Shown: one piece after another, positions 56,902 through 64,000 of the stretch
Layout: each line of letters starts with the position of its first letter
Position numbering within the stretch: the stretch's first letter is position 1
Source: Paucilactobacillus oligofermentans DSM 15707 = LMG 22743
GTDB taxonomy: Bacteria; Bacillota; Bacilli; Lactobacillales; Lactobacillaceae
Length of the DNA stretch: 64,000 bases
NCBI RefSeq assembly: GCF_001434315.1
Contig: NZ_AZFE01000003.1
Location: 236,049-300,048 of the forward strand
Direction of reading: 5' to 3'
The notes under the pieces: model-generated
Seen by the model: the letters and a program-made list of their open reading frames with translations, nothing else
The model's database searches: none
What the model was told of the DNA's origin: nothing
Made by a program: the position numbers and the translations under genes

Positions 56902-58086
56902 ATGTCAAAAACAATTTCCATTAACGCAGGAAGTTCAACATTAAAATTTCAATTATTCGAAATGCCAAGCGAAGAAGTAATTGCTAAAGGGGTTATTGAA
57001 CGAATTGGTCTTAAAGATTCACTTGTTGATATTAAATATGGTGACGGTCAACGCTTAGAAGAAACTATTCAAGCTAGTAATCATGAAATTGCGATTAATT
57101 ACTTACTTGACCAATTATTAAAATTAAACATCATTAGTGATTTTAGTGAAATTACAGGAGTTGGTCATCGAGTAGTTGCCGGTGGTGAATATTTTAAGGA
57201 CTCAGTCATTATTGATGACGATGTTATGCAAAAAATTGATGAGTTATCAGATTATGCACCATTGCATAACCCAGCTAATTTAACGGGTATTAAAGCCTTT
57301 AAGAAAGTTTTACCTGATATTACATCGGTAGCAGTGTTTGATACTTCATTCCATCAAACAATGCCAGAAAAGAATTATCTTTATAGCCTTCCATATGAAT
57401 GGTATGAAAAATATGGTGCCCGTAAATATGGTGCCCATGGAACTAGCCATCGTTATGTAGCCAATCGTGCCGCTGAAATGATTGGCAAACCTTTGGAAGA
57501 ACTTAAGTTAGTAACCCTTCATTTAGGTGCTGGTGCTTCAATTACTGCCGTAATGAATGGTAAGTCATATGATACCTCAATGGGATTCACTCCATTAGCA
57601 GGAATTACAATGGCTACTCGTTCTGGTGATGTTGATGCATCATTGATTGCTTGGTTAGAAAATAAGCTTGATATTTCTTCAGAAGAAATGATTGATATTT
57701 TAAACCATAAATCTGGATTAATTGGTTTATCAGGAGTTTCAGCTGATATGCGTGACTTGGAAAAAGTTATGAATGAAAATCATCGTGCCAAATTAGCTCG
57801 AGATATTTGGATCAATCGAGTTGTTCGCTACGTTGGTCAATATGTAGCTGAAATGGACGGTGCTGATGCAATCGTCTTTACCGCTGGAGTTGGTGAAAAT
57901 GATATTGAAATTCGTCAAGCAATTGCCGATGGCCTTTCATTCTTTGGTGTTAAAATTGATCCTGAAAAGAATAATATTCGCGGTGTTGAACGTGATTTGA
58001 CAGCTGATGGTTCAACTACTAAGGCTTTGTTAATTCCAACGGATGAAGAATTAATGATTGCTCGTGATGTTGAGCGTCTAAGTTAG
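56902..58086 (+). CDS. ackA: Acetate kinase
   Basis: Converts acetyl phosphate and ADP to acetate and ATP, a main energy step in lactic acid bacteria. The N-terminal ISINAGSSTLKFQLF (about 5-19), DTSFHQTMP (about 146-154) and GFTPLAGITMATRSGDVD (about 225-242) are conserved signatures. Length 394. AAAGGAG precedes the ATG. A terminator follows. Confidence 0.97.
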   Translation: MSKTISINAGSSTLKFQLFEMPSEEVIAKGVIERIGLKDSLVDIKYGDGQRLEETIQASNHEIAINYLLDQLLKLNIISDFSEITGVGHRVVAGGEYFKDSVIIDDDVMQKIDELSDYAPLHNPANLTGIKAFKKVLPDITSVAVFDTSFHQTMPEKNYLYSLPYEWYEKYGARKYGAHGTSHRYVANRAAEMIGKPLEELKLVTLHLGAGASITAVMNGKSYDTSMGFTPLAGITMATRSGDVDASLIAWLENKLDISSEEMIDILNHKSGLIGLSGVSADMRDLEKVMNENHRAKLARDIWINRVVRYVGQYVAEMDGADAIVFTAGVGENDIEIRQAIADGLSFFGVKIDPEKNNIRGVERDLTADGSTTKALLIPTDEELMIARDVERLS

Positions 58087-58117
58087 TCAATAATAAAATA
58101 AAAGCGGTATAATAAAG

Positions 58118-58146
58118 GGACTAAGGTTAATTCTTAGTCCTTTTTT
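58118..58146 (+). terminator. Terminator after ackA
   Basis: GGACTAAG, seven-base loop, CTTAGTCC, six Ts. Confidence 0.88.
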
Positions 58147-58180
58147 GTATCAAAAATATAGTCGGAGCGGGTAAATTAAG

Positions 58181-58789
58181 ATGAAATTTTTTACAGCAGA
58201 TACTCATTTTTATCATGAATCACTTTTGGGGATGGGTGAATTTGCACCGCGGCCGTTTTTAACGGTAGAAGATATGAATCAAGAAATAATTAAAAATTGG
58301 AATGAAAAAGTTAACGAAACTGATACGGTCTATCATTTAGGGGACATAGCGTTATATTTTACTAAACCAGCACATACGTCAGAGCAAGCGATACTTGATA
58401 TTCTTAATCAATTACATGGTAATTTAGTACTAATCAAAGGTAATCATGATAGTCGATCTTTATTTAAATTTCTTGCAAACAATAATTATCAATTAAATAG
58501 TAAACTTAAATTTGAATTTCATGATGTTGGGACATTAATCAAATATGATCATCGACAATATTACTTAACGCATTATCCAATGATGTTAGGAATTGCTCCA
58601 CAGATTATTAATTTACATGGTCATATTCATCATTATGCGGTTAATCTTAAAGAGAATATTAACGTGGGAGTCGATACTCCAGAGACTGATTATTTGAATG
58701 AAAAAGTTCCATTTGGTGCACCATTATCATTATCAGAGATTAGTCAAATGGTTGAAGGTAAAAAGGATGGCTTTAATAAACGTCACTAA
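58181..58789 (+). CDS. Calcineurin-like metallophosphoesterase
   Basis: A 202-residue cytoplasmic hydrolase with dimetal motifs TADTHFYH (about 5-12), HLGDIALY (about 49-56), KGNHDSR (about 88-94), THYPM and HGHIHHY. The DTHFxH form marks a family also common in phages; the substrate is unknown. It is separated from the next phosphoesterase by 19 bases, so both may share a transcript. Confidence 0.85.
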   Translation: MKFFTADTHFYHESLLGMGEFAPRPFLTVEDMNQEIIKNWNEKVNETDTVYHLGDIALYFTKPAHTSEQAILDILNQLHGNLVLIKGNHDSRSLFKFLANNNYQLNSKLKFEFHDVGTLIKYDHRQYYLTHYPMMLGIAPQIINLHGHIHHYAVNLKENINVGVDTPETDYLNEKVPFGAPLSLSEISQMVEGKKDGFNKRH

Positions 58790-58808
58790 AAAAGTGAGGA
58801 GATCGAAA

Positions 58809-60188
58809 ATGATTGAAAAGGTCACGATATTACACACTAATGATATGCACTCTCATTTTGAAAATTGGCCAAAAATAAAGCGATATTTAGTTAGTCAAAA
58901 AAAGTCCTTAGAACAAGCAGGTAGTGAAGTGTTAACTTTTGACATTGGGGATGCGATGGATCGAGTTCATCCACTAAGCGAGGCAACTGATGGTAAAGCT
59001 AATGTCGAAATGCTGAACGAAATTCACTATGATGGTGTAACAATTGGAAACAATGAGGGATTGGGTAATACTAAATCGCAATTAGAAGCACTATATGAAC
59101 ATAAGAACTTTGATGTGATTCTGGGTAATTTAATGGATATTGATTCTGGAACGTTACCTTCATTTGCAATTAAGTCAAAGATTATTATCACTGATAAGGG
59201 AACACGAATTGCGGTGTTAGGTTTAACGGCACCGTTTATCTTAACGTACCCATTAGAAGGATGGCTGCCATTTGATGTTTTTGAAGTAATTCCTGAATTA
59301 TTGAAAGAATTGGAAGGAAAGTATGATGTCTTAGTTTTACTATCACACCTAGGCCTTAATACAGATGAGAAAATTGCAGAACATTTCCCTGAATTTGATG
59401 TTATTATCGGAAGTCATACACATCATTTGTTAGAACATGGTAAACGGGTTAATCATTCGTTATTGGCAGCCGCGGGTAAATATGGCCAGTATATTGGTAA
59501 AATTGATCTTGAAATTAAAGATAATCAGATAGTTAGTTCACAAGCACGAGTGACTGTAACTGAACATTTACCTGAAAAACTTGAAGATCAACAACAGGTT
59601 GATGATTATATGAAACTGGGTGAAAGCTTACTTTCACAGCAGATGGTGGCCAAAGTTAATCGGCCATTTTCGGTTGATTTTGAACGGGATAATAGCTTAA
59701 TTAAATTAGGACTATCTGCAATTAAGGAAACTGCTCATACAGATGCAGCCATTTTGAATACTGGGTTGTTTTTAGACGGTTTAGATGAAGGAATTGTTAA
59801 TCGAAATCAGTTACATAAAATGCTCCCGCATGCAATGCATTTAATGCAGGTAGAATTAAATGGAGTTGATTTAATTAGGCTAGTACGGGAAATTGAAAAA
59901 AATCGTGCATTTCTTAGGAAGTTCCCGTTGAAAGGAATGGGCTTTCGAGGTAAGATTTTTGGTGAAATTGAGTACGATGGAATTGAGTATAATAAAAATA
60001 CTAAGGAAGTCCGTTTTCATGGGAGTTCGATTGATTTATACCGTCAATACACAATTGCGACTTTAGATCATTATTTGTTTATTCCATTTTTTCCAACAAT
60101 TGAAATCGCAGGGAAGAACAAATTAATGTATAATATGTTCTTTAGAGATGTATTTGGAGAGTATTTAAAAAAACATTATCCAATTTAA
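58809..60188 (+). CDS. 5'-nucleotidase / 2',3'-cyclic phosphodiesterase-like protein (UshA family, YunD type)
   Basis: A 459-residue two-domain metallophosphoesterase. The N-terminal calcineurin domain has LHTNDMHSHFE (about 8-18), DIGDAMDR, GNNEGLG and IGSHTHHLL; the C-terminal 5'-nucleotidase domain (about 290-440) has AILNTGLF. No signal peptide or wall anchor is present, so it is probably cytoplasmic, like YunD. Start at ATG 58809 (MIEKVTILHT) behind GAGGAG; the upstream frame lies inside the previous gene. Confidence 0.88.
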   Translation: MIEKVTILHTNDMHSHFENWPKIKRYLVSQKKSLEQAGSEVLTFDIGDAMDRVHPLSEATDGKANVEMLNEIHYDGVTIGNNEGLGNTKSQLEALYEHKNFDVILGNLMDIDSGTLPSFAIKSKIIITDKGTRIAVLGLTAPFILTYPLEGWLPFDVFEVIPELLKELEGKYDVLVLLSHLGLNTDEKIAEHFPEFDVIIGSHTHHLLEHGKRVNHSLLAAAGKYGQYIGKIDLEIKDNQIVSSQARVTVTEHLPEKLEDQQQVDDYMKLGESLLSQQMVAKVNRPFSVDFERDNSLIKLGLSAIKETAHTDAAILNTGLFLDGLDEGIVNRNQLHKMLPHAMHLMQVELNGVDLIRLVREIEKNRAFLRKFPLKGMGFRGKIFGEIEYDGIEYNKNTKEVRFHGSSIDLYRQYTIATLDHYLFIPFFPTIEIAGKNKLMYNMFFRDVFGEYLKKHYPI

Positions 60189-60206
60189 ATGAAAGGAGAA
60201 GCAATT

Positions 60207-60950
60207 ATGAAAAGAGAAGTAATGCAGGAGTTAATTGATAAGCGACAGGAACAACGTGCTGATATCTATTCAATTCAACGTCAAAGTGAAACCGAATTCA
60301 CGATTAATGGTCATAAATATGTATTGTTATCCGAGTATCGAGATGCCTTTCAAACAGAAAAATTGGAAGAACGGTTTAGTTCAATTTTAAGTAAATATGA
60401 TTATATTGTTGGTGATTGGGGCTTTGACCAATTACGATTAAAAGGATTTTTTAGTCCGGAAAATCCATTATCACAAAAAACGACAAGCGTAGATACAATT
60501 CAAGATTATTTATATGAATATTGTAATTTTGGCTGTGCTTACTTTGTGATAAAAAATCTGGAAGTTAAAATACCTAAACCAGAACATCAAAGTAAAAAGC
60601 CAACACACAAGCGATCAGGTAATAATAACAATCGTAGTCAGACTAAAACAAATGCAAAAAATGCGACTACAAAAAACGTAAGTGGTAATACAACCGGACA
60701 TAAAAAGAATACTAACAATGCTAATAATAAAAATAATGCTAAATCGCAAAAACCACGAGTGAAAAATACTGATTCAAAAAGTAATAATCAGAAGCAAAAG
60801 ACGCGTAACACCAAACCAGTTAAACCACAGATTAAAGAACGTGAGACGAAAATAAAGACAGCATCATTAGGCGAACGTAAGGATCAGACTGCCACACGAG
60901 TAGCCGGAAATCAAAAAACAAAGCAAAAATTTGTAATTCGACATAAGTGA
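60207..60950 (+). CDS. YutD family protein with a long basic tail
   Basis: The first 120 or so residues are the YutD (DUF1027) domain, with FTINGHKYVLLSEYRDAF and YDYIVGDWGFDQLRLKGFF as its markers. The remaining 125 or so residues are low-complexity, rich in Asn, Lys, Thr and Gln and nearly free of hydrophobics, giving a strongly basic, probably disordered tail. Start at ATG 60207 behind AAAGGAG; total 247 residues, about twice the core. It lies in a yunD-yutD-yutF-like order. Confidence 0.85.
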   Translation: MKREVMQELIDKRQEQRADIYSIQRQSETEFTINGHKYVLLSEYRDAFQTEKLEERFSSILSKYDYIVGDWGFDQLRLKGFFSPENPLSQKTTSVDTIQDYLYEYCNFGCAYFVIKNLEVKIPKPEHQSKKPTHKRSGNNNNRSQTKTNAKNATTKNVSGNTTGHKKNTNNANNKNNAKSQKPRVKNTDSKSNNQKQKTRNTKPVKPQIKERETKIKTASLGERKDQTATRVAGNQKTKQKFVIRHK

Positions 60951-60960
60951 GGAATTAAAA

Positions 60961-61737
60961 ATGCCTAGTTATAAAGGATATTTTATAGATTTAGACGGAA
61001 CAATGTATAAAGGTAAAACTAAAATACCTGAGGCTGCAGCATTTATTAAGCGACTTCGTGAAGCAAAATGTGAATTAATGTTTGTTACTAATAATAGTAC
61101 GAAATCACCCGATCAAGTGGCAGCTAATTTATCAAATAACCATGATATTCTAACTGCTAAAGAAGAAGTCTATACCACTGCTTTAGCAACTGCAGATTAT
61201 TTAAATCAAGTGGCTGATAAACAACATCGAACAGTATATACAGTTGGTGAATCTGGATTGAATGACGCTTTAATTGGTGCTGGATTTACGTTTTCGGAGA
61301 ATAATCCAGATTATGTAGTGGTCGGATTAGACTCTGATGTAACTTATCACAAATTAGAAGTTGCCGTTTTAAATATTCGTCGAGGATCAAAATTTATTGG
61401 AACGAATGCCGATAGTAATTTGCCGAATGAACGTGGCATGGTTCCTGGTGCAGGTTCATTGGTGAAGATGGTTGAATATGCAACGCAAGTTAAACCAATC
61501 ATGATTGGAAAACCAGAGCGTATTATTATGGATATGGCACTTAAACGTAGTGGCTTAAAAAGAGATGAGGTAATTATGGTTGGGGACAACTATAATACTG
61601 ATGTCTTAGCTGGTATGGGTGCGGAAATCGATACGTTATTAGTATATTCTGGTTTGTCAACGAAAGAACAGGTTCAAACTAAAGCTAAACTACCAACATA
61701 TCAGGTGGATACATTAGATGACTGGAAATTTGAATAG
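60961..61737 (+). CDS. NagD/YutF-like HAD-IIA phosphatase
   Basis: A 258-residue haloacid dehalogenase hydrolase. Motif I is FIDLDGTMYKG (about 8-18), motif II FVTNNSTKSP (about 41-50), motif III the Lys in GKPERII (about 179-185) and motif IV MVGDNYNTDVLAG (about 206-218). The C2B cap lies between II and III. The substrate is probably a sugar phosphate or nucleotide. TGAGGAA precedes the ATG. The next gene overlaps its last 20 bases. Confidence 0.92.
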   Translation: MPSYKGYFIDLDGTMYKGKTKIPEAAAFIKRLREAKCELMFVTNNSTKSPDQVAANLSNNHDILTAKEEVYTTALATADYLNQVADKQHRTVYTVGESGLNDALIGAGFTFSENNPDYVVVGLDSDVTYHKLEVAVLNIRRGSKFIGTNADSNLPNERGMVPGAGSLVKMVEYATQVKPIMIGKPERIIMDMALKRSGLKRDEVIMVGDNYNTDVLAGMGAEIDTLLVYSGLSTKEQVQTKAKLPTYQVDTLDDWKFE

Positions 61738-62359
61738 AATAAAAAATAAGAGTTACCATGTGATTGCAGGGAGTGCTTTGCTGCTTGCTATCATTAGTGT
61801 GGCTTTTTTTATTGTTCTAAATTTATCGTTGGTACTGATTAAAATGCAAACTAAATCTGTTGATGGTATAAATGCTAAACATATCATGGTCGATTATCAA
61901 CACTTGCTGCTGTATTTACAGAACCCACTAACTGGTGATCTTAAATTTAGATATCTACCAATGTCTCATGCGGGTAGTAATCATTTCAATGATGTAAGAA
62001 AACTATTTGTGATTAATAACTTGGTAATGGTTGTAACAGTCCCATTGTCAGTCTGGTTATTAAGACAAGAAAAAAGGAACCAACAATTATGGAAATTGTT
62101 AGTTCCTTTGCAGACTGGAGTTTTTGTTTTTCCAGTATTAGCAGTTACGCTAGGTCTTAATTTTGAATCAGCATTTATTAAATTTCATGAATTGATTTTT
62201 AATAATAATGATTGGCAGTTTAATCCGACAACTGATCCAATTATTAATGTATTAACGGAATCAATTTTCTTTCAATTAGCAGTGATAGTAGTTTTGCTGA
62301 TAGAAGTAATGATGTATTTATCGTATCGAATTACAAAGCGCCAAGTATTTAAGACTTAG
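61718..62359 (+). CDS. TIGR01906/DUF1461 family membrane protein
   Basis: A 213-residue polytopic membrane protein with helices near 15-40, 99-115, 127-145 and 182-203. The extracellular segment with PLTGDLKFRYLPMSHAGSNHFNDV resembles the TIGR01906 family, which commonly follows yutF-like genes in lactobacilli. Function unknown. The start at ATG 61718 overlaps the previous gene; a TTG at 61730 is possible. Its last 22 codons are repeated downstream in a perfect 156-bp tandem duplication. Confidence 0.8.
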   Translation: MTGNLNRIKNKSYHVIAGSALLLAIISVAFFIVLNLSLVLIKMQTKSVDGINAKHIMVDYQHLLLYLQNPLTGDLKFRYLPMSHAGSNHFNDVRKLFVINNLVMVVTVPLSVWLLRQEKRNQQLWKLLVPLQTGVFVFPVLAVTLGLNFESAFIKFHELIFNNNDWQFNPTTDPIINVLTESIFFQLAVIVVLLIEVMMYLSYRITKRQVFKT

Positions 62360-62448
62360 ATAGACGTGATTTGATAAAACCAACAACCGCTGGAATTAGA
62401 GTAACGATAATGATTCCTAATATAATTGCTGAAAAATGTGCTTGAACA
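62293..62448. repeat. 156-bp tandem duplication, left copy
   Basis: Identical by eye, base for base, to 62449-62604. It holds the true 3' end of the DUF1461-type gene plus a silent copy of the 3' end of dedA (62349-62448, reverse strand). Confidence 0.95.
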
Positions 62449-62604
62449 TTTGCTGATAGAAGTAATGATGTATTTATCGTATCGAATTACAAAGCGCCAA
62501 GTATTTAAGACTTAGATAGACGTGATTTGATAAAACCAACAACCGCTGGAATTAGAGTAACGATAATGATTCCTAATATAATTGCTGAAAAATGTGCTTG
62601 AACA
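62449..62604. repeat. 156-bp tandem duplication, right copy
   Basis: Holds a silent copy of the DUF1461-type gene's 3' end (62449-62515) plus the true 3' end of dedA. The two copies abut directly. Neither outer boundary shows microhomology (T versus A to the left; A versus T to the right). Confidence 0.95.
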
Positions 62605-63146
62605 AAAGGTAAATTGCCAAAGAAGTAACCACATACCGAACAGATGGTTACCCAACTAACACAGCCGATTAAACTGTAACGAATGAATTGTTTATATGAG
62701 TATCCGGTTCCTGCGGCAACAAATGGAGCAAATGTTCGAATAATGGGCATGTATCTAGCTAATATAATAGCAACTGCTCCATGCTTTTCGAAAAATAGTT
62801 CGGAACGTTCAATACTTTTCTTATCAATTAGTTTACCAAACCAAGAATGATTTGATAATGATTTACCAATTGAATGGCCAATTAGGAAATTAAGCGAGTC
62901 ACCAGCAATACAAGCGATTAAGAAAAGAATGACAAACAATTCAATTTTTAAATGATATTGTGGGTTTGCTGCCAGTGCGGCTGCTGCAAATAATAGTGAG
63001 TCTCCGGGGAGAAAAGGCATGATTACAGCCCCAGTTTCAATAAATACAACGGCAAATAGAATGATATATGACCAACCGCCAAATGTATTCACAATTGAAA
63101 CGATATGTGAATCAATGTGTAGAATAAAATCAATTAGTGTACCCAA
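62505..63146 (-). CDS. DedA family membrane protein
   Basis: VTT/DedA-domain membrane protein of 213 residues, a group involved in lipid and undecaprenyl phosphate transport and membrane homeostasis. Family signatures include FIETGAVIMPFLPGDSLLF (about 36-54) and ARYMPIIRTFAPFVAG-like RYMPIIRTFAPFVAAGTGYS (about 132-151). Start is TTG 63146, eight bases after GAGG. Its last 34 codons lie in the right copy of the tandem duplication. Convergent with the DUF1461-type gene. Confidence 0.9.
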   Translation of the reverse strand: MGTLIDFILHIDSHIVSIVNTFGGWSYIILFAVVFIETGAVIMPFLPGDSLLFAAAALAANPQYHLKIELFVILFLIACIAGDSLNFLIGHSIGKSLSNHSWFGKLIDKKSIERSELFFEKHGAVAIILARYMPIIRTFAPFVAAGTGYSYKQFIRYSLIGCVSWVTICSVCGYFFGNLPFVQAHFSAIILGIIIVTLIPAVVGFIKSRLSKS

Positions 63147-63201
63147 TAGATAAACCTCTTTCGAAAGTAATAAGATCAGTGTTTATTTCACGACAACCAG
63201 T

Positions 63202-63229
63202 ATATCATTCTTTTTTGTAAGAATGATAT
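63202..63229. promoter_or_regulatory. 11-bp inverted repeat between dedA and the next gene
   Basis: ATATCATTCTT, six-base gap, AAGAATGATAT. It overlaps a TGATATACT extended -10 for dedA on the reverse strand, so it could be an operator. Confidence 0.45.
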
Positions 63230-63300
63230 CTTGTTAATGGACTAAACAAAATTTTAATAGTTATAATAATGTATGTAATTATATGAAAGGAAGTTATGTT

Positions 63301-63666
63301 ATGAAAGTATCAGGAACAATCATTTTAGATGAAAAGAAAACAACATCATTTTTAGTGATGAAAGAAAAACCAATAACATTTCCTTCTATAGAAGAATTAG
63401 ATGAAAGTAAAACGGCTTTGGGGGTTATTTTAAACTACTATCTAGATGTGATTGGAATTAATCCCGATTTATTGAGACTAGAAGAACTATCAATGGTTCA
63501 TAAGGGTGATATGAAACAAAATCTATTTGTCTTTTCTATTAATAGTAAAGTTACTGATGTTAAAGCAGCATGTGCGGCGACAAAATTACTAGAATTCACT
63601 GATGTTAAGCAGCTTCAAGGTCTATTTAATACGGTCGAAATTGATATGGCACCGTTTTTTAGTTAA
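63301..63666 (+). CDS. Conserved-looking small protein of unknown function
   Basis: I do not recognise this 121-residue protein. It is mixed alpha/beta, soluble, without membrane helices or a signal peptide, beginning MKVSGTIILDEKKTTSFLVM. A segment EELSMVHKGDMKQNLFVFS lies in the middle. AAAGGAAG precedes ATG 63301; an upstream in-frame ATG lies in front of that site. The base composition is like its neighbours. It lies alone between dedA and the rRNA leader promoters. Confidence 0.7.
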   Translation: MKVSGTIILDEKKTTSFLVMKEKPITFPSIEELDESKTALGVILNYYLDVIGINPDLLRLEELSMVHKGDMKQNLFVFSINSKVTDVKAACAATKLLEFTDVKQLQGLFNTVEIDMAPFFS

Positions 63667-63682
63667 AAAGTTAAAATTACGC

Positions 63683-63711
63683 TTGACCAGGTAAGTGATT
63701 CTTGCTATGAT
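63683..63711 (+). promoter_or_regulatory. rRNA leader promoter, most upstream
   Basis: TTGACC, 17 bases, TATGAT, with TGC before the -10. First of three close promoters with the same spacing. Confidence 0.65.
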
Positions 63712-63794
63712 AGTTTCTGTTGTCAAATATAGATAGCCACAATAATCAAGTTATGAATGACTTTAAAAAATGTCAAAATAATTAAAAAAAGCAG

Positions 63795-63823
63795 TTGACT
63801 TATGTCAGCACGCTTGGTATGAT
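63795..63823 (+). promoter_or_regulatory. rRNA leader promoter, middle
   Basis: TTGACT (63795-63800), 17 bases, TATGAT (63818-63823), preceded by an A-rich tract that resembles an UP element. Confidence 0.78.
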
Positions 63824-63883
63824 TGTTCTTGCTGCTACAGGGGTTTGAGAGATTTTGATTATCAAATTAAATCAAAAAACTTG

Positions 63884-63912
63884 TTGACAGTGAAGTGCTT
63901 GAATGATAATAT
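63884..63912 (+). promoter_or_regulatory. rRNA leader promoter, proximal
   Basis: TTGACA (63884-63889), 17 bases, TAATAT (63907-63912), again behind an A-rich stretch. Confidence 0.8.
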
Positions 63913-63929
63913 AATATACGTTGCTTAAT

Positions 63930-64000
63930 TACGAATTAAGTAACCAAGTAGAACTTTGAAAACTGAATAAAGTTTCGACAAATCAAATGTGTAGGGTCTT
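63930..64000 (+). other. Probable 5' leader of an rRNA operon (runs off the window)
   Basis: The segment contains ACTTTGAAAACTGAAT (63953-63968), a boxA-like antitermination element typical of lactobacillar rRNA leaders, followed by AAAGTTTCGACAAATCAAA and GTGTAGGGTCTT. No mature 16S sequence is reached by base 64000. The rest of 63667-63930 holds only the three promoters; no gene is seen there. Confidence 0.75.

Noticed and set aside
62449..62504. A separate small gene or IS scar between the DUF1461-type gene and dedA
   Set aside because: Fully explained as part of the 156-bp tandem duplication; no terminal inverted repeats or transposase.

Overview
The window is low-GC Gram-positive chromosome of the Lactobacillaceae type. 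The evidence is the AT-rich codon use, the frequent TTG/GTG starts behind strong GGAGG sites, the T-box leaders, PepQ divergent from CcpA, RNase Y, MutS2, IreB, YjeM-free cell-wall/division clusters and a lactobacillar gene order (valS-folC-radC-mreBCD; ymfFH-rodZ-pgsA-cinA-recA-rny-mutS-mutL-ruvAB-queA-tgt-yajC). Genus and species cannot be fixed by reading alone. Nearly all of it is core genome: I see no prophage, insertion sequence, CRISPR array, tRNA gene or plasmid-like segment.

Layout. 1-2.2 kb: end of valS, folC, radC. 2.3-4.9 kb: mreBCD cell-shape genes, with a strong hairpin between mreB and mreC and no minCD after mreD. 4.9-7.5 kb: a canonical T-box leader followed by a second, partial T-box module, then a three-gene amino-acid ABC transporter. 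7.6-10.4 kb: cardiolipin synthase and a convergent aspartokinase. 10.6-19.1 kb: paired M16 peptidases, rodZ, pgsA, cinA, recA (with a clear LexA box upstream) and rny. 19.2-28.2 kb: mutS-mutL, ruvAB, queA, tgt, yajC. 28.3-31.8 kb: dinB, an NrnA-like DHH phosphoesterase, a DEAD-box helicase. 31.8-35.9 kb: reduced T-box leader and alaS, then ireB-ruvX-DUF1292. 35.9-41.8 kb: rnhC (reverse), an MFS exporter, zapA, cvpA, mutS2, trxA. 41.8-46.9 kb: yslB-like gene (reverse), murI, XTP pyrophosphatase, YfcE-like phosphoesterase, CBS protein, then dapH and the N-acetyl-diaminopimelate deacetylase. 46.9-51.9 kb: MscS channel (reverse), two envelope proteins, pepQ/ccpA divergent pair, yebC. 52.0-58.1 kb: a complete seven-gene comG operon, an adenine-methyltransferase-like gene and ackA. 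58.2-63.7 kb: two metallophosphoesterases, yutD, a NagD-like HAD phosphatase, a DUF1461-type membrane protein, dedA (reverse) and an unrecognised small gene. 63.7-64.0 kb: three stacked sigma-A promoters and the start of what looks like an rRNA leader running off the window.

How it works together. Replication repair and recombination dominate (RadC, CinA, RecA, MutS/MutL, RuvAB, DinB, RuvX, RNase HIII, MutS2), alongside envelope growth (MreBCD, RodZ, PgsA, Cls, MurI, and lysine/diaminopimelate genes LysC, DapH, deacetylase). The intact comG pseudopilus operon implies DNA uptake machinery, for which RecA would process incoming strands. Amino-acid supply is sensed by tRNA charging at two T-boxes.

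Most notable for a second look: the semi-tandem T-box before the transporter; a perfect 156-bp tandem duplication lying exactly over the 3' ends of two convergent genes (62293-62604); the reduced alaS T-box; the mreB/mreC hairpin; and the long basic low-complexity tail on YutD. I found no convincing wholly new multi-gene system.
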